From Nannochloropsis salina CCMP1776 (Eukaryota > Sar > Eustigmatophyceae > Eustigmatales > Monodopsidaceae), in the NCBI GenBank assembly GCA_004565275.1, contig SDOX01000016.1, positions 859,989-923,988 on the forward strand: 64,000 bases of DNA, read 5' to 3'. A program made the translations under genes and the position numbers. Below, in pieces: positions 20,699 to 31,252 of this stretch; position 1 is the first letter of the stretch, and every line of letters begins with the position of its first letter. A model generated the notes under the pieces. The model was not told the origin of the DNA. It was given only the letters and a program-made list of their open reading frames with translations, and searched no databases.

Positions 20699-22164
20699 GC
20701 TAAATGAGGATGAGAGGAGGGGAGGGGAGGAGGAAAATGAGAACTCAGATCTTGGCTTTGGTGCGCGCGCCTCGGGCCCGAGTAAAACTCCAGCCTGCAC
20801 CGATCCACCCTTGAAAGTCACCCCTCTCGTTGCTCGTGCCTATCTCCTTTCGTCAATTCGACAGTGAAGCAGACTGGGATGTACCCCATCCTGCCGTTTC
20901 CTCTACTGTGTGGCACCGCCTTTGCCAGGACGCCTGCCCCGAACAATCATCACCACCCTCCCAGTCCTGACCCATGCCTCTCTCTCAATTCCATGCGACG
21001 TCCTGCTTCTTACCTTTGTGATTCGCAGTCGTAGCTACCCGGTGAGGCCTCCATGATGCCACCTCCGTGATGAGCCTTCAAAGGCGAGCGACTTGTCTCC
21101 ATTTCCAAAGCCATCTGTGATATTGCGAGCAGAGTGCCACGACAGGCCTCAATTGCCTGTCCACACGTCGATTCCGCTGAAAAATGCAGAGCAGGTGTCC
21201 CAATGTGGCGTTGGTGTGGGGGAAAAATATGATTCGATTAAGAGGGTTTACGGTCGTTTTACTGAATACCCTGCTCGTACTGGGCGGTCTTTTCGAAAAA
21301 AAAGAAACGACGGCCATTCGATTCCATTTCCACTCTCCGCCTGCCCTCGCACTTGTCAGCATCAGTATAGTTTAACCCATGTGCAGCGAATCAAGCTTCA
21401 AACACACTTGGTACACATATCAATGACACTTCCTTCTTGCCCGGGTCCTGGCCCAATCCCTCAAAACCGCTCGGGCAGGGCAGCATCAGAATATTCATGC
21501 CAAATTAATGCCTTTCCGACGACTGGGTCCAACCCCTCCATCACACGACCCCTTGATTTCATAGAAGGGCCCCAGCAACATGACGGGATTGAAAAGTCAA
21601 GGCAACGGGACAGTTGTGAAAGTCAGAAAATAGATTTGAGAGAAAAAGCAAAGATAATTCCGACGCCTCTACGGCATCCGGGAAGACTGTGCAAACGCCA
21701 AAAATTCACCGGGCCAACCTAAAACGGCACGTCCACCAGAAAAGCACGTGCCTATATACCATTGAGAGACACGTGCCTTTGTTTTACCGGGACCGACGAC
21801 GAATTACCAGGTCATCAAAATCGTGCCGGCGCGCCTCGTACGGCTGGAGGGATGCGGCGACGTGGTCCTACGCGCATTAATTCCCTCTATTCTACGCCTT
21901 TCCCACGACACAGAGTGTCTTCGCGGCCCTGCCCCTCGACCCGGGCGTGGCATAAACATATAGGTGGTCAACTTTGAGGCGAGGGGGGATGAAGTTCAGA
22001 CGGATTTGCACTTCCGTTGGATTTGGAGGCTTGTGGTGTAAATTTTGCGCGAGGGATCTTTTTTAGTGACAACGGGTTGACTGCTTCCGTGCTATGCACC
22101 GAGCGCTTGTGTTAATCTCCTCTTCACATGTTTCCCAACATTCCCCGTCACTTCTGAACAGAGC
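20699..22164. other. Divergent intergenic region, no supported gene
   Basis: About 1.5 kb between the start of the ABCG gene (-) and the export-family gene (+). A 94-codon minus-strand frame at 21078-21362 and a 209-codon plus-strand frame at 21093-21722 overlap each other and show no domains. The interval should hold both promoters. Confidence 0.4.
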
Positions 22165-23160
22165 ATGACCACATGGGGACGTCATGGATTACCTCTATTC
22201 CTGTTTCTCGCAGCATTTTGGACCGCCGATTCCATCCGTTCCCGGGTCGCATTCCTGCCTGCAACGACCGGCTTACCGATAGCCAAGTCATCACGCCTTC
22301 CCACCCACGGGCCTTCCCCGTTCCATTCATACCCAAGCAACCATCCTGCCTTTTCACGCGGCTGTACTGGCCTTGAGACACCTGGTTTTTCCTTTTCCAA
22401 AGCCACACCCATGTCCACCATCCCATCTTTATTCAAGATCTCGGGGGGAGGTAACACAAGCAGACCTCCTGCCTCCTCGACTACATCGATTCTACCCTCA
22501 ACCCCCCGCACGCGCAGCGTCGTCGCCTGGGCCTGTGCTTTGGCCACCCTCTTGTTTATCACCTCGGCGACCTCGGTTCCTCGTGCTCTGGCTGCAGCAG
22601 TGGAGCACGGGGAGCATTTGCATTTGGGCCAGCGTGTGGCCAAGACCATCGGAACCCGCACAGGATGGCCGAATTGGGTGACGCTCATGGTCATCTCCGC
22701 CTTGCCCGTCGTCGAGCTGCGTGGAGGGGTGCCCGTGGGGCTGTGGATGGGGATTCCTGCTGCCCAAACCTTTTTGTTGGCTTGTCTCGGCAACCTGATC
22801 CCCGTCCCACTCATCTTGCTCGTACTCCGGAATACGCCGTGGTTGATGGAAAAAGTGACGCCCGTGTTGGAAAAGAAATTGAAGGACACGACAGGAGCGA
22901 AGATGAATTGGCAAGCCTTGGCGATATTTGTGGGGGTGCCGTTACCGGGCACTGGCGCCTGGACTGGCGCCGCGATTGCAGCCTTGTTTAAGCTGTCGTA
23001 CGCCGAGTCCTTTCTGGGGATCGTGGTTGGTATCCTTTCTGCGGCTGCCATCATGACGGCTTTGGTAAAAGCTGGCATGTGGGGGGCGATAGCGGTGGGA
23101 GGTGGTTTGGCGGTCTTTTTTGCAGCTCAGCAGTTGGGTGAACGAAACGGAAAGAAGTGA
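22165..23160 (+). CDS. Plastid 'small multi-drug export' family membrane protein (COG2426-like)
   Basis: A 331-aa protein. Its N-terminus is a signal peptide (LPLFLFLAAFWTADS) followed by RVAFLPATTG, a Phe-type plastid-import site, and a Ser/Pro-rich transit-like stretch to about residue 115. The mature part (about 155-325) matches the bacterial/cyanobacterial family annotated as 'putative small multi-drug export protein'. Its conserved SALPVVELRGGVPVGLWMGI is at about 176, followed by LACLGNLIPVPLILLVLRN, VGVPLPGTGAWTGAAIAAL and two final membrane segments. The family name reflects an old annotation and the transported substrate is not established. Plant homologues are plastid-located. The ATG at 22165 has the signal peptide directly after it. 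Confidence 0.87.
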   Translation: MTTWGRHGLPLFLFLAAFWTADSIRSRVAFLPATTGLPIAKSSRLPTHGPSPFHSYPSNHPAFSRGCTGLETPGFSFSKATPMSTIPSLFKISGGGNTSRPPASSTTSILPSTPRTRSVVAWACALATLLFITSATSVPRALAAAVEHGEHLHLGQRVAKTIGTRTGWPNWVTLMVISALPVVELRGGVPVGLWMGIPAAQTFLLACLGNLIPVPLILLVLRNTPWLMEKVTPVLEKKLKDTTGAKMNWQALAIFVGVPLPGTGAWTGAAIAALFKLSYAESFLGIVVGILSAAAIMTALVKAGMWGAIAVGGGLAVFFAAQQLGERNGKK

Positions 23161-23625
23161 GGGAGGGGAATACGAGAAGAAAGCACCATTTCGACATTTA
23201 CATTCCTTTTCATGGCTACGTGCACATCTTTTCTTTCGCAAAAAAGGGTAAATTTTGGCGGATGGCTGAAGATCTGAGGTTTTCGTTCATTTTTGGCTAA
23301 ACTTTGATTTACGCGCAGCCCGAGAAGGGATATATGAGTCTCTTTTACATGACACATGTGAACAATAGAGGCAGCGCAGTCAGTGGCTTTTCCTCATTAA
23401 AAACTTATCTAATATCCAGTTGATGCCAATGCGAATTATCAACATGATAATTAGAATCAAAGAATGGTGCAAACAGGGGGAAAAAGCCGGGGGACGCACA
23501 CCATGAGATGAGGAACAGGGGCGGGAGGTTATTTTCCCCGCACCAGTACAACTATACGTGGGAAGCATTTTTACTGACAAATCTCTACGCATTTTTAAAC
23601 AGTGGAAAGTTGCTCGACGGACTAC
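23161..23625. other. Intergenic region, no supported gene
   Basis: An AT-richer spacer of about 465 bp between two plus-strand genes, expected to contain the 3' end of the export-family transcript and the promoter of the ANTH gene. No other structure was seen. Confidence 0.4.
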
Positions 23626-25762
23626 ATGGTGCGACGAGGATCAAGCGTGTCAATGGGACAGTGGACGCTGCTTCTTTTGCCCATACTTTTCCTCTATGAA
23701 GGGCTACTGGGCTCCGGTGTACCAATGAGCAGAACCTTCTCTTGCACCATCCTTATTGTTTGCGCCACTGCGGTTCCAACCATGCCCGAGGGTACGTAAT
23801 TTCCTAGACTTTTTATGACAGTCATGGTCAGGCATCTGCGATTTTGAGTGTTTACGTCTCGTCATCGGGTGTTTTTGGGGGTGCCATTCGACAGGTTTGC
23901 CTGCCTCTAGGCTATTCACCGTCTACGGAGGCGTCTCACGCCACGGAGAGAAAGAAGAAAGCAGAAATGATCTAGATCAGAGTAGACGTGGAAGAAGGGA
24001 GCAGGTTGGAATTAAAGGGACAACAGAAAGTGGATCAATGTCCCGACCCGCGAGATCGCGTGGGCGAAGACGCGACGCACAGGCTCGCCACAGGGATGAC
24101 CGCGACCACCAGGACGAGGGAAACGTGCTCGACGGACTCGACGTTAACCCAGGCGTGGACGGGAGGGAAAGCACAGTGGCAGTCTGGCGGTCTCGTAAGA
24201 AGGCATGTGCAGGTATTTCTACACGGACAGCACGCCCCCTCCCTTCGGCGCGGGCAGCAGGGTGTAACAGACGTCGTTCCACTCTTTCGTCGAGGCCTTC
24301 GTCATTACAGCGGACTCTGTCTTCGCCGGCCAAACGTCGCAAGTACGGGAAGCTTCCTCCGCGAAGGCCCCCCGCCTCCCCTTCCTCAACCTCTTCCCCT
24401 CCCTCCACCTCCTCCGCCTATGCCTTTCGCACGCTTTCCAAGCCCACGCCACGACAGCCTCCCTCCCCTCCCCCGTCCATCCCTCCCTCCCCTCCCTCCT
24501 TCTTCTTCCTTTCCCCCCACTTCCGGGACCGAGGGCGGGTCCTCCTTCGGGAATTCAAAGCCGCGCTCTCCTCGGAACTGGAAGGGGAGGTGGTCAAAGC
24601 CACGCGCCCAGACTCCCGCCCCGTCAAAGCCAAGCACTTGGACGCTCTCCTCTCCATTACGTACCAGACACCGGCTTCTCTCGACCCTTTTCCCCCCATC
24701 CTTCGGAAATTGTGGGCAAAAATGCGTGAAGGCGATGCCCGGATCACCCTGAAAGCCCTCTACGTCCTGCACCGCTTCGCCGCCAACGGGGCCGTCGAAC
24801 AGTCAGGAAATTTCCAGGCACGCCTCCAGGAACTCTCCCGCCTGGTCGATGCCCGCGCCGCCCCGTCCTCCTGCCCGCCCTCCGCCCAGCCCTCTGCCCC
24901 GCCTGTCCGGTTTTTTGATCCCGCGGGCATGGTAACCGAGGGTCGGAAGTTTGTAAATGCCTACGCAGACTATACTTTGTTTCGCGCCAAAAATTTCGGT
25001 CCCGGGTTTCCGGAAGTAGGGGAGGCAGTGGGGGAGTTGGTGGGGGGTGAGGAAGGGGGGGAGGGAGGGAGGGAGGCAGGGACAGCGGGAGGCGGAGTAG
25101 CCGGGAGCAACGAGAAGCTGCCTGTTCCCTCGGTGATGTGGCGCGAAGGGGGCTTCGATGCCTTCGTGGACCGACTGGAAGGGCTGTTGGTACGTGCGTG
25201 GAAGCTGCGTGTGGGCCCGGGAGAGGAGGTGGATGAAGTGGTGTCAGCATGCCTGGAGGCTGTCTACTTCGACGCGCAGCAGGTGTTGGAGAGCTTGGGC
25301 GGGCATTTGAAGTTAAGGTTACGGCAAGTAGGGAGCGAGGAAGAGGCGAGGAAGATGGTGCGGGTGATGGACATCTACGAGGAAGGGGTGGAGGGTCTGA
25401 ACGAGTACGTCTCGCGGCATCGGACGCTGGTGGAGGGGTACGGGATCGTGATGGCGGTGATGGAAGTGGAAGGGGTGGGGGAACTGCCAAGGGTGCCGGC
25501 GATCGAGGAGGTGGGAGGGGGGGAGAAGAAGGTCGAGGGGGATGTAGGACGAGGGGGAGACTTAAGGAGGCTGTCTGGAGGAGAGGGAGCAGGGGAACAG
25601 GGGGAAGAACCTTCTAGAAGGAAGAAGGGGAGGGAGGGACGAGGGGAGAAGAGGGGGAAGAGGAGGAGGGAGGAGCAAAAATTTTGGAGCGAGGAGAGAG
25701 GGAAGGTGGGAGCCAAGGAAGGGAAGGGAGCACGGCAGGGAAGAAGAAGGAAACAACACTGA
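23626..25762 (+). CDS. ANTH-domain (AP180/CALM-like) clathrin adaptor
   Basis: The ANTH domain (about 24540-25500) has the PIP2-binding/helix-2 signature EVVKATRPDSRPVKAKHLD, then ITLKALYVLHRFAANGAVEQ, FVNAYADYTLFRAKNF and a later helical part (VDEVVSACLEAVYFDAQQVL, VRVMDIYEEGVEGLNEYVSRH). In AP180/CALM this domain binds PIP2 membranes and recruits clathrin. Two acidic Gly-rich inserts interrupt the domain, and the tail is a Lys/Arg/Gly-rich low-complexity segment without obvious NPF motifs. The 5' end is uncertain. The first in-frame ATG of the main exon is at 24038. An upstream exon 23626-23791, spliced by a GT-AG intron (23792-23894), joins in frame and would give 677 aa with a hydrophobic N-terminus, which is unusual for this family. 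Confidence 0.83.
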
Positions 25763-26276
25763 CGCGGCCATTGTACGGCTCGCGAGATCACATGTCGCGG
25801 TCCGAGTGGTGTAATGGATGGCATCTGCAAGCTGGTGCGGTTTGGGAGGACGGGGGAGGAGGGGCCGGGAGGGGGGAGGAAGGACAGCGGGAGGAAGGAA
25901 AGAGGAGTGGGGAAGGAGGGAGAAGGTGAAGGAGGAAGAGGGAAAAGCTTGTAAGAAGAGGGCACGAGCCAGGGGGGGGAGGGAGTGGAAAAGGCCCTCT
26001 GCCCTGTAGATAGGAGGAAAGAAAGCATCCGCACCATAAATACCCATCGAATCAAAGTCAAGCCTGGAGAGACGGCTGCGTTGTCTCAGTGTGTTTTGTT
26101 TCGACTCGGGGCCCTTCGTCCCTCCTCCCTCGGACGTACATCTTTTCCTCGTCCCAACCCCATCGGAACTTTCGCCCTCCCTCCCTCCCTGCCTCCCTCC
26201 TCACTCCAGGTGCTGCACGGCATCGACGGATAGTTGGAAGCGGGGCACATGCTGGCAGTAATCTCCCTCCCTCCGA
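25763..26276. other. Convergent intergenic region
   Basis: About 510 bp between the stops of the ANTH gene and POP1. Poly-purine tracts at 25845-25985 are the only structure noticed. Confidence 0.4.
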
Positions 26277-29200
26277 CTACAAAGCCGCCTGTAAGCCCAT
26301 CCGCGCAGGGAAGACAGTGGTGGACCGGGGATTCCGTACCCAGACAAGGGCGCTCATGGCTGATCCATGCACCCCCTCCCTCCCTCCTCTTTCCCCCTCT
26401 AGCCCTTTTCCCGCCCGATGTTGCAGAAGTCGGAGGCCTTCGATCTTAAGGTGGGCCAGGCCGACTCCGTATCCCTCACCAAGACAAAATCCGCCCGAGG
26501 TGACGTTTCCAACGAGGAGGCGATCAAACGTACGTGAGGAGGGGCTAGAAGGAGGGGAGGAGGAAGGGGGGAGGAAAGGCAGGGAGGGAGGGGCGAATGT
26601 ACTCCTGGCGACGGGGCAGACGTGGTCGCCTCCTCTTTCTCCACTTCCTCTCCTCCCTCCTTCCTTCCTCATCACTGCATAGTCCTCCGAGGAGGGGAGG
26701 TAAATTTCCGCTGATGCTTTTGGCCTTCCTCCCCACGGACACCTTAAGACTGCCCGAGCATACATTCGGAAAAACTGGGCAGGTGGGAAAAATTTCTCCT
26801 TGTCTGGCGCTATTCGTCCTTCCGGTCCCTCCACAGGGAAAAACCGAAAGGCTCGGTATTTGTTTCGAAAATTCAAACGTGGGAAAATCCGCCCGACATA
26901 TCCCGACTGGGCCTCAGGAACTGCCACCGCTTCTTCCAAATCCCTCACCTTGTGGATCACGATTATCTCCCTTCCCTCCCCCTCCCTTCCTTCCTCCTCC
27001 TTCCCATCCTTCCCATCCTTCTCCCCCCCGCCCGCTACTGCCTTGCCCCCCCCTCTCCCCTCCCAGACCAGCCCTACTGGTTTTCCCTCCCTGTTCCCTC
27101 CCTTTTGGGGAGGCTGTTTCCTCGTCATCTCCTCCGCTTCCCGCCTCCTCTCCCTCCACCATTGCCGTCCTGCCTGGGTCTCGGGATAATCCCGAGGAAA
27201 CGCTGGGAGCAACAGCTCCAGGGCGGCTTCTTCCATTTCCCTCACTCCCAACGGACGCGGGGAAAAACCGTCGACGAGCCGTTGCGGGCTCCTCCGCATC
27301 ATGGCGTGCCAAAACACCTTTCCCCAGCCACGAGGGAGAACGACGTCGAATCCCTTCACTCCGTGCCCATCAAGGAAATAACCTGGGCTCGCACCGCCAC
27401 CCCGGGCAATCAGGAGCAAAGGGATCATCGTCCCTGCCCCCTGCCTTTCAACGTCCGTCTCCTTCCCCTCCCTCAAGGCCCTCTCTTCCCTCCTACCGAC
27501 CCCTCCCCCTCCCTCCTCCTCCCCTCCCTGCCCCAACACACCCTGCCAGGTCCTCTCTGCCCGTCTGCTCCGTTCCCTCTCGGCATTTACGACGTGGTCG
27601 GGCCGCTGACGCGCTCGTTCTCTCGCTGCTTTCCGGTCCTCCCCCCTCCACAGGGAGGGGAAAGCGAGGCGGCCCGGCAAGCCTGGTGGCTCCTCACTTC
27701 CCGCGCCAGTCTCCATTTCAACTTTCTCGCCACCTCCTCCTAATTTCCCCCCATTTCTTTCCCTCCCCCTTACTTTCATCTTTTTACTTTCTCCCCTTTT
27801 AACTCCTTCTCCGCCTCTGTTTCCTTCTCCTCCTCCTCCTCCTCCCCCCCTCCCTCCTCCTCCTCCTCCTCCTCTTTCTTGTCCCCCCTCTCCTTCCCTC
27901 CCTGCTCGCCTTTCCCGCGGATCAATTACCGACAAACAAAGCACAGACCCGTGTCCTAACTTTTTCGGCAGCCATTCCTCCCCCTTACTCTCCTTTCTCG
28001 CTTCCTCCACCGCCACCTCCTCTTCCTCCCCTCCCAAACCGTTCCCGGTGGTAGCATGGAAAGGAAAGGCGGGCCTACAAGTCATTTCGATCGATCTCTG
28101 CGAGAGAGGGCCTCGCACTTCGAACAAGAGAAGGTCTGGGACAAGCTTGATCTTCATCCGCTTCCCGTTCTCCCTCCCGCCCTCCCTCCCGCCCTCCCCC
28201 CCAGTTGCCTCCTCCAATTCCTCCTTCAACCGGTTCGCAAAGGCAGGATGTGCCCATATCCATACATGCCACTCGCTCCCTTTCCCCTCCTCCCTCCCTC
28301 TTGGCCTCCACATATACCTCACCGGCCCCAACACCCCCCTGGGGAAAGCTCCCCTCCGGTACAGGATGGCTTCTCCCATCTGATTTCCCGCCATCTTTTC
28401 ATCGCTTTCCAAGGTTGTCGCATCGCTCGGGTCCATAAAGGCCGCCAACACGGTCAAAATGTCCTTTCGACGATACGCCTGCAACTCCAATACCCGGATG
28501 TAAGAGGCGTCGTGCAGGCAACATTGCTCCGACAGTGCCCGCAAAGGAGCCTTGCTGGGCTTGCGACTGAGGGCATAGGCGAGCCGGTAACCCCACCGGT
28601 CGAGCATTCGAGGGTATCGCTTACTATGCCATACATGGGTTTCCAAACGCCGGGTGTGCGGGAGGGACTGCAGCCAGCTTTCAGATAACGTGCCGTTAAG
28701 TTCGCTGGCAAGGAGGAAAGAAATGTGACCAAGAGAGAGGAAGGAAGGACGATGACGTGCAGTATTCATATTGGTTTTGGGCAAGAATGCGTCAGACTCC
28801 TACGTTCATGCATTTAAAATTTGCACGCTTGCCCCGATTATCATTTTGCTATGTGCACGAAGTGGCACAGGGGAGGGTAGATAGTGCGAACTCACCGTTT
28901 CCGACGCTGGTTACGTGACACGAATTCATCATTTTCCTCCACCTCGCCATTCTGCTGCCCGGCACTATATGTTGTATCCTTTTTCGCCTTTTTTCGCGCG
29001 CGTGGATAATGTCGACGGTGGGAAGTCGTCCGCCGGCGCAAACGACGACGTCTTGAGATAAGGAAAGGCATCAAGGACGACATCCCATCCATGCGCATTT
29101 TTTTGCGACATTTCTGCCACCCTCGCCATTGTCGCTTGGTTCTTTTTTCCCGCTCGTCCAAAAGCTCGACTAACTCACGTCGACGGCTCTACGATGTGGG

Positions 29201-29313
29201 ATAATGGTCAACGCGTAATGAGAGAAATGCTTTCTGATAGGAACGTAAGATGACTGCTGGCGGGACAAAGACAGAGGACAACGTACCTGTGCAAATGCCA
29301 ACACCTGAAGCAT
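26277..29313 (-). CDS. POP1: RNase P/MRP protein subunit POP1, three exons
   Basis: Largest protein subunit of nuclear RNase P and RNase MRP (tRNA 5' maturation and rRNA processing). My model is exon 1 29313-29287, exon 2 29188-28896 and exon 3 28704-26277, all in phase, giving about 915 aa (human is 1,024). Exon 1 encodes VLAFAQ and exon 2 continues SRRRELVELL, matching the human TFAQARAAEISAML region. Exon 2 also holds RRRLRRRTTSHRRHYPRA, like the human MRRRAMSHNVKR motif. Exon 3 opens with the POP1 N-terminal domain (RRLETHVWHSKRYPRMLDRWGY, in part). A POPLD domain (GWGKVFWHAMM, PLGVREME, FPRDYPET) lies near residue 560-610. Long Gly/Glu/Arg-rich inserts separate the conserved blocks. The true start may lie slightly upstream of 29313 if a further exon exists. 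Confidence 0.9.
27829..27895. repeat. (CTC)n/(CCT)n trinucleotide tract in POP1
   Basis: Trinucleotide repeat runs on the + strand that encode the poly-Gly/Glu insert of POP1 on the minus strand. The frame is kept. Confidence 0.7.
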
Positions 29314-31252
29314 GTACAGTCGTAAGGTGTGCTCCCTAATTATGGCCGGCAGGATTCATTGTGATCATGGCATCATACTCATGGCATCCATAAAAAACAC
29401 AGAATAGCGCTGTCTTTCGCGACAAAATCGTGGGATCAGGCCCCTCACCGCGTCGCGTTCGATATCCAGGCTCCCCCGACAAAGGACGTAAGGACATCCA
29501 AGGAAAACAAATCAAACACTCAGAAACCCATCCAATACATTCGTTGGACAAGATTAGCTGGAAACTTTTCCGAAAGCTCTCATACCATGTTGAACGATGT
29601 AGTGTCTTTTGTAGAAATGGCATGTTTTTGGCCATTGGGAGGTTTGTGCCGGGTAGCTTTTCCTGACTGCTATGAAAAGCGAGGCCCTGAAAGGCAAGAA
29701 GCAAGAAAACCAAGCTGATTCGTGATGAATATCGCAACAGCTCTTTTAAATGAACATATTCAATGTGTTCCTCACTGAAAATAGAATTTTAATCTACTCA
29801 AAATTTCTCTAAGGCAGGCACGAAGTTAAGGAAGCGCGAATGTAAGATCTTGAATTTATCGTGCGATTCCGAGTACAGCTTTCAAGTGTCAAATCTGATG
29901 AAATATCAAGAAGCATTTCACTTATCTCTTCTTTTTTAAGACGAGCAACACGCTGTATATGCGTTAATCTATACATTCCTGCGATATAAAGTGAAATAAT
30001 CATAATAAGGCAACTAGTGTCTAGTTTATACGTAAGACGACTGTCAGGCCACTTTTCATTACCTATTACAGATTTCCCCGTGCCTTCAAAAGTAGTCTAC
30101 TGTCATAGGGTACAACCTTTTTTGTGGTAAATTTACGTATGACGCATTACAAGAAAAGTGAATTGAGTTTTGGTGTCATGGGACCTTTGCGATTCACGAA
30201 GACTTGAGTAAGCTATCTCAGGCAAATGAGTGGTGCTCATTGCTTTCATCTGTGACTTCATGTTTTAATGAAGGACAAATGCAATCATGAAGTTAACAAC
30301 AATATCCAGGACCGATACATGGCCTTTAAGAATTTGGAAGACAGGCAAAAGGACTATGAAGTTGTTGACTTAATTTCGGTGGATGTTTCGTGCCGGATCT
30401 TGAAAATTTTGCTCTCACAATATGTGAGCGCCTATTAGTGTCTTTTAAAGTCCTTTTGAAGAGAAAGTGACAATCAAAGGAGGGCAGGTTGGTGATGCGG
30501 AGGGCATGAGAGAAGAAAGAGGTGGTCTTATAATACATGCTGGATATGTACTGTAGAATTGGCATTAAAACCATCGAAGAGGAAAGATTGAAGAACGTGA
30601 AAGAGGAAGACCTTTTAAAAATGAGCGGGAAAAGGTTGAAGCTTAGACATGGACAAGCAAGGGGAAAAAAAGGTGGCAAAGAGGAAGATTAGACGTACAA
30701 GAGTGACAGAAATATAGTAACAGCACAAAGGAAAAAAGGTAAAGACGAGCGAGGTACAAAGTAGCCGCACTTCACGGAAAAAATAACATAACACCATTCT
30801 TGCGGAAATTTCTTGTGCATTTTGCACTTCTGCAGATGCATGGCCGAAGCTTCATACATTCCCACCACCTCCTTGTCTTGTTGCTTTCCGTATGCTTCAC
30901 AAAGAAGCCATTCATCTCGTCCGACACAGATAAGAACACACATCTCCCCTACCTTCCCTCAGAAGCGCATATTTATCGCCTCAATATATGCTCAAATGAT
31001 ATGCTACAAAGCCCCACGTGATACACAGATCCCAACATGTAGACTTTTTCAGAATGTGGCTATACATACTACATATACTCGAGGCAACAGATATTTACGT
31101 CACGTGTTCTAACGCCCCGCGTGATGCATGGGTTCCATCATTCGTAAACTTCTCTTCCAGAGTGGTGCTATACACATCACATATGCTTAAGGTACATCCA
31201 TCGTTCATTGATACACAAATAATTCGTCTTTGAGTGGCATACTTCACACACC
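29314..31252. other. AT-rich region; left part of a duplicated block
   Basis: No supported gene. A minus-strand frame at 29336-29737 contains a signal-like segment (SLVFLLLAFQGLAFHSSQ) but begins with TTG, and no upstream exon was found. From about 30480 to 31260 the sequence is related, in the same orientation, to about 36140-37330 (see the duplicated block). Confidence 0.5.

Noticed and set aside
29336-29737. Signal-peptide-like minus-strand frame
   Set aside because: Begins with TTG, no upstream exon with an ATG found, and its end overlaps the POP1 5' region.
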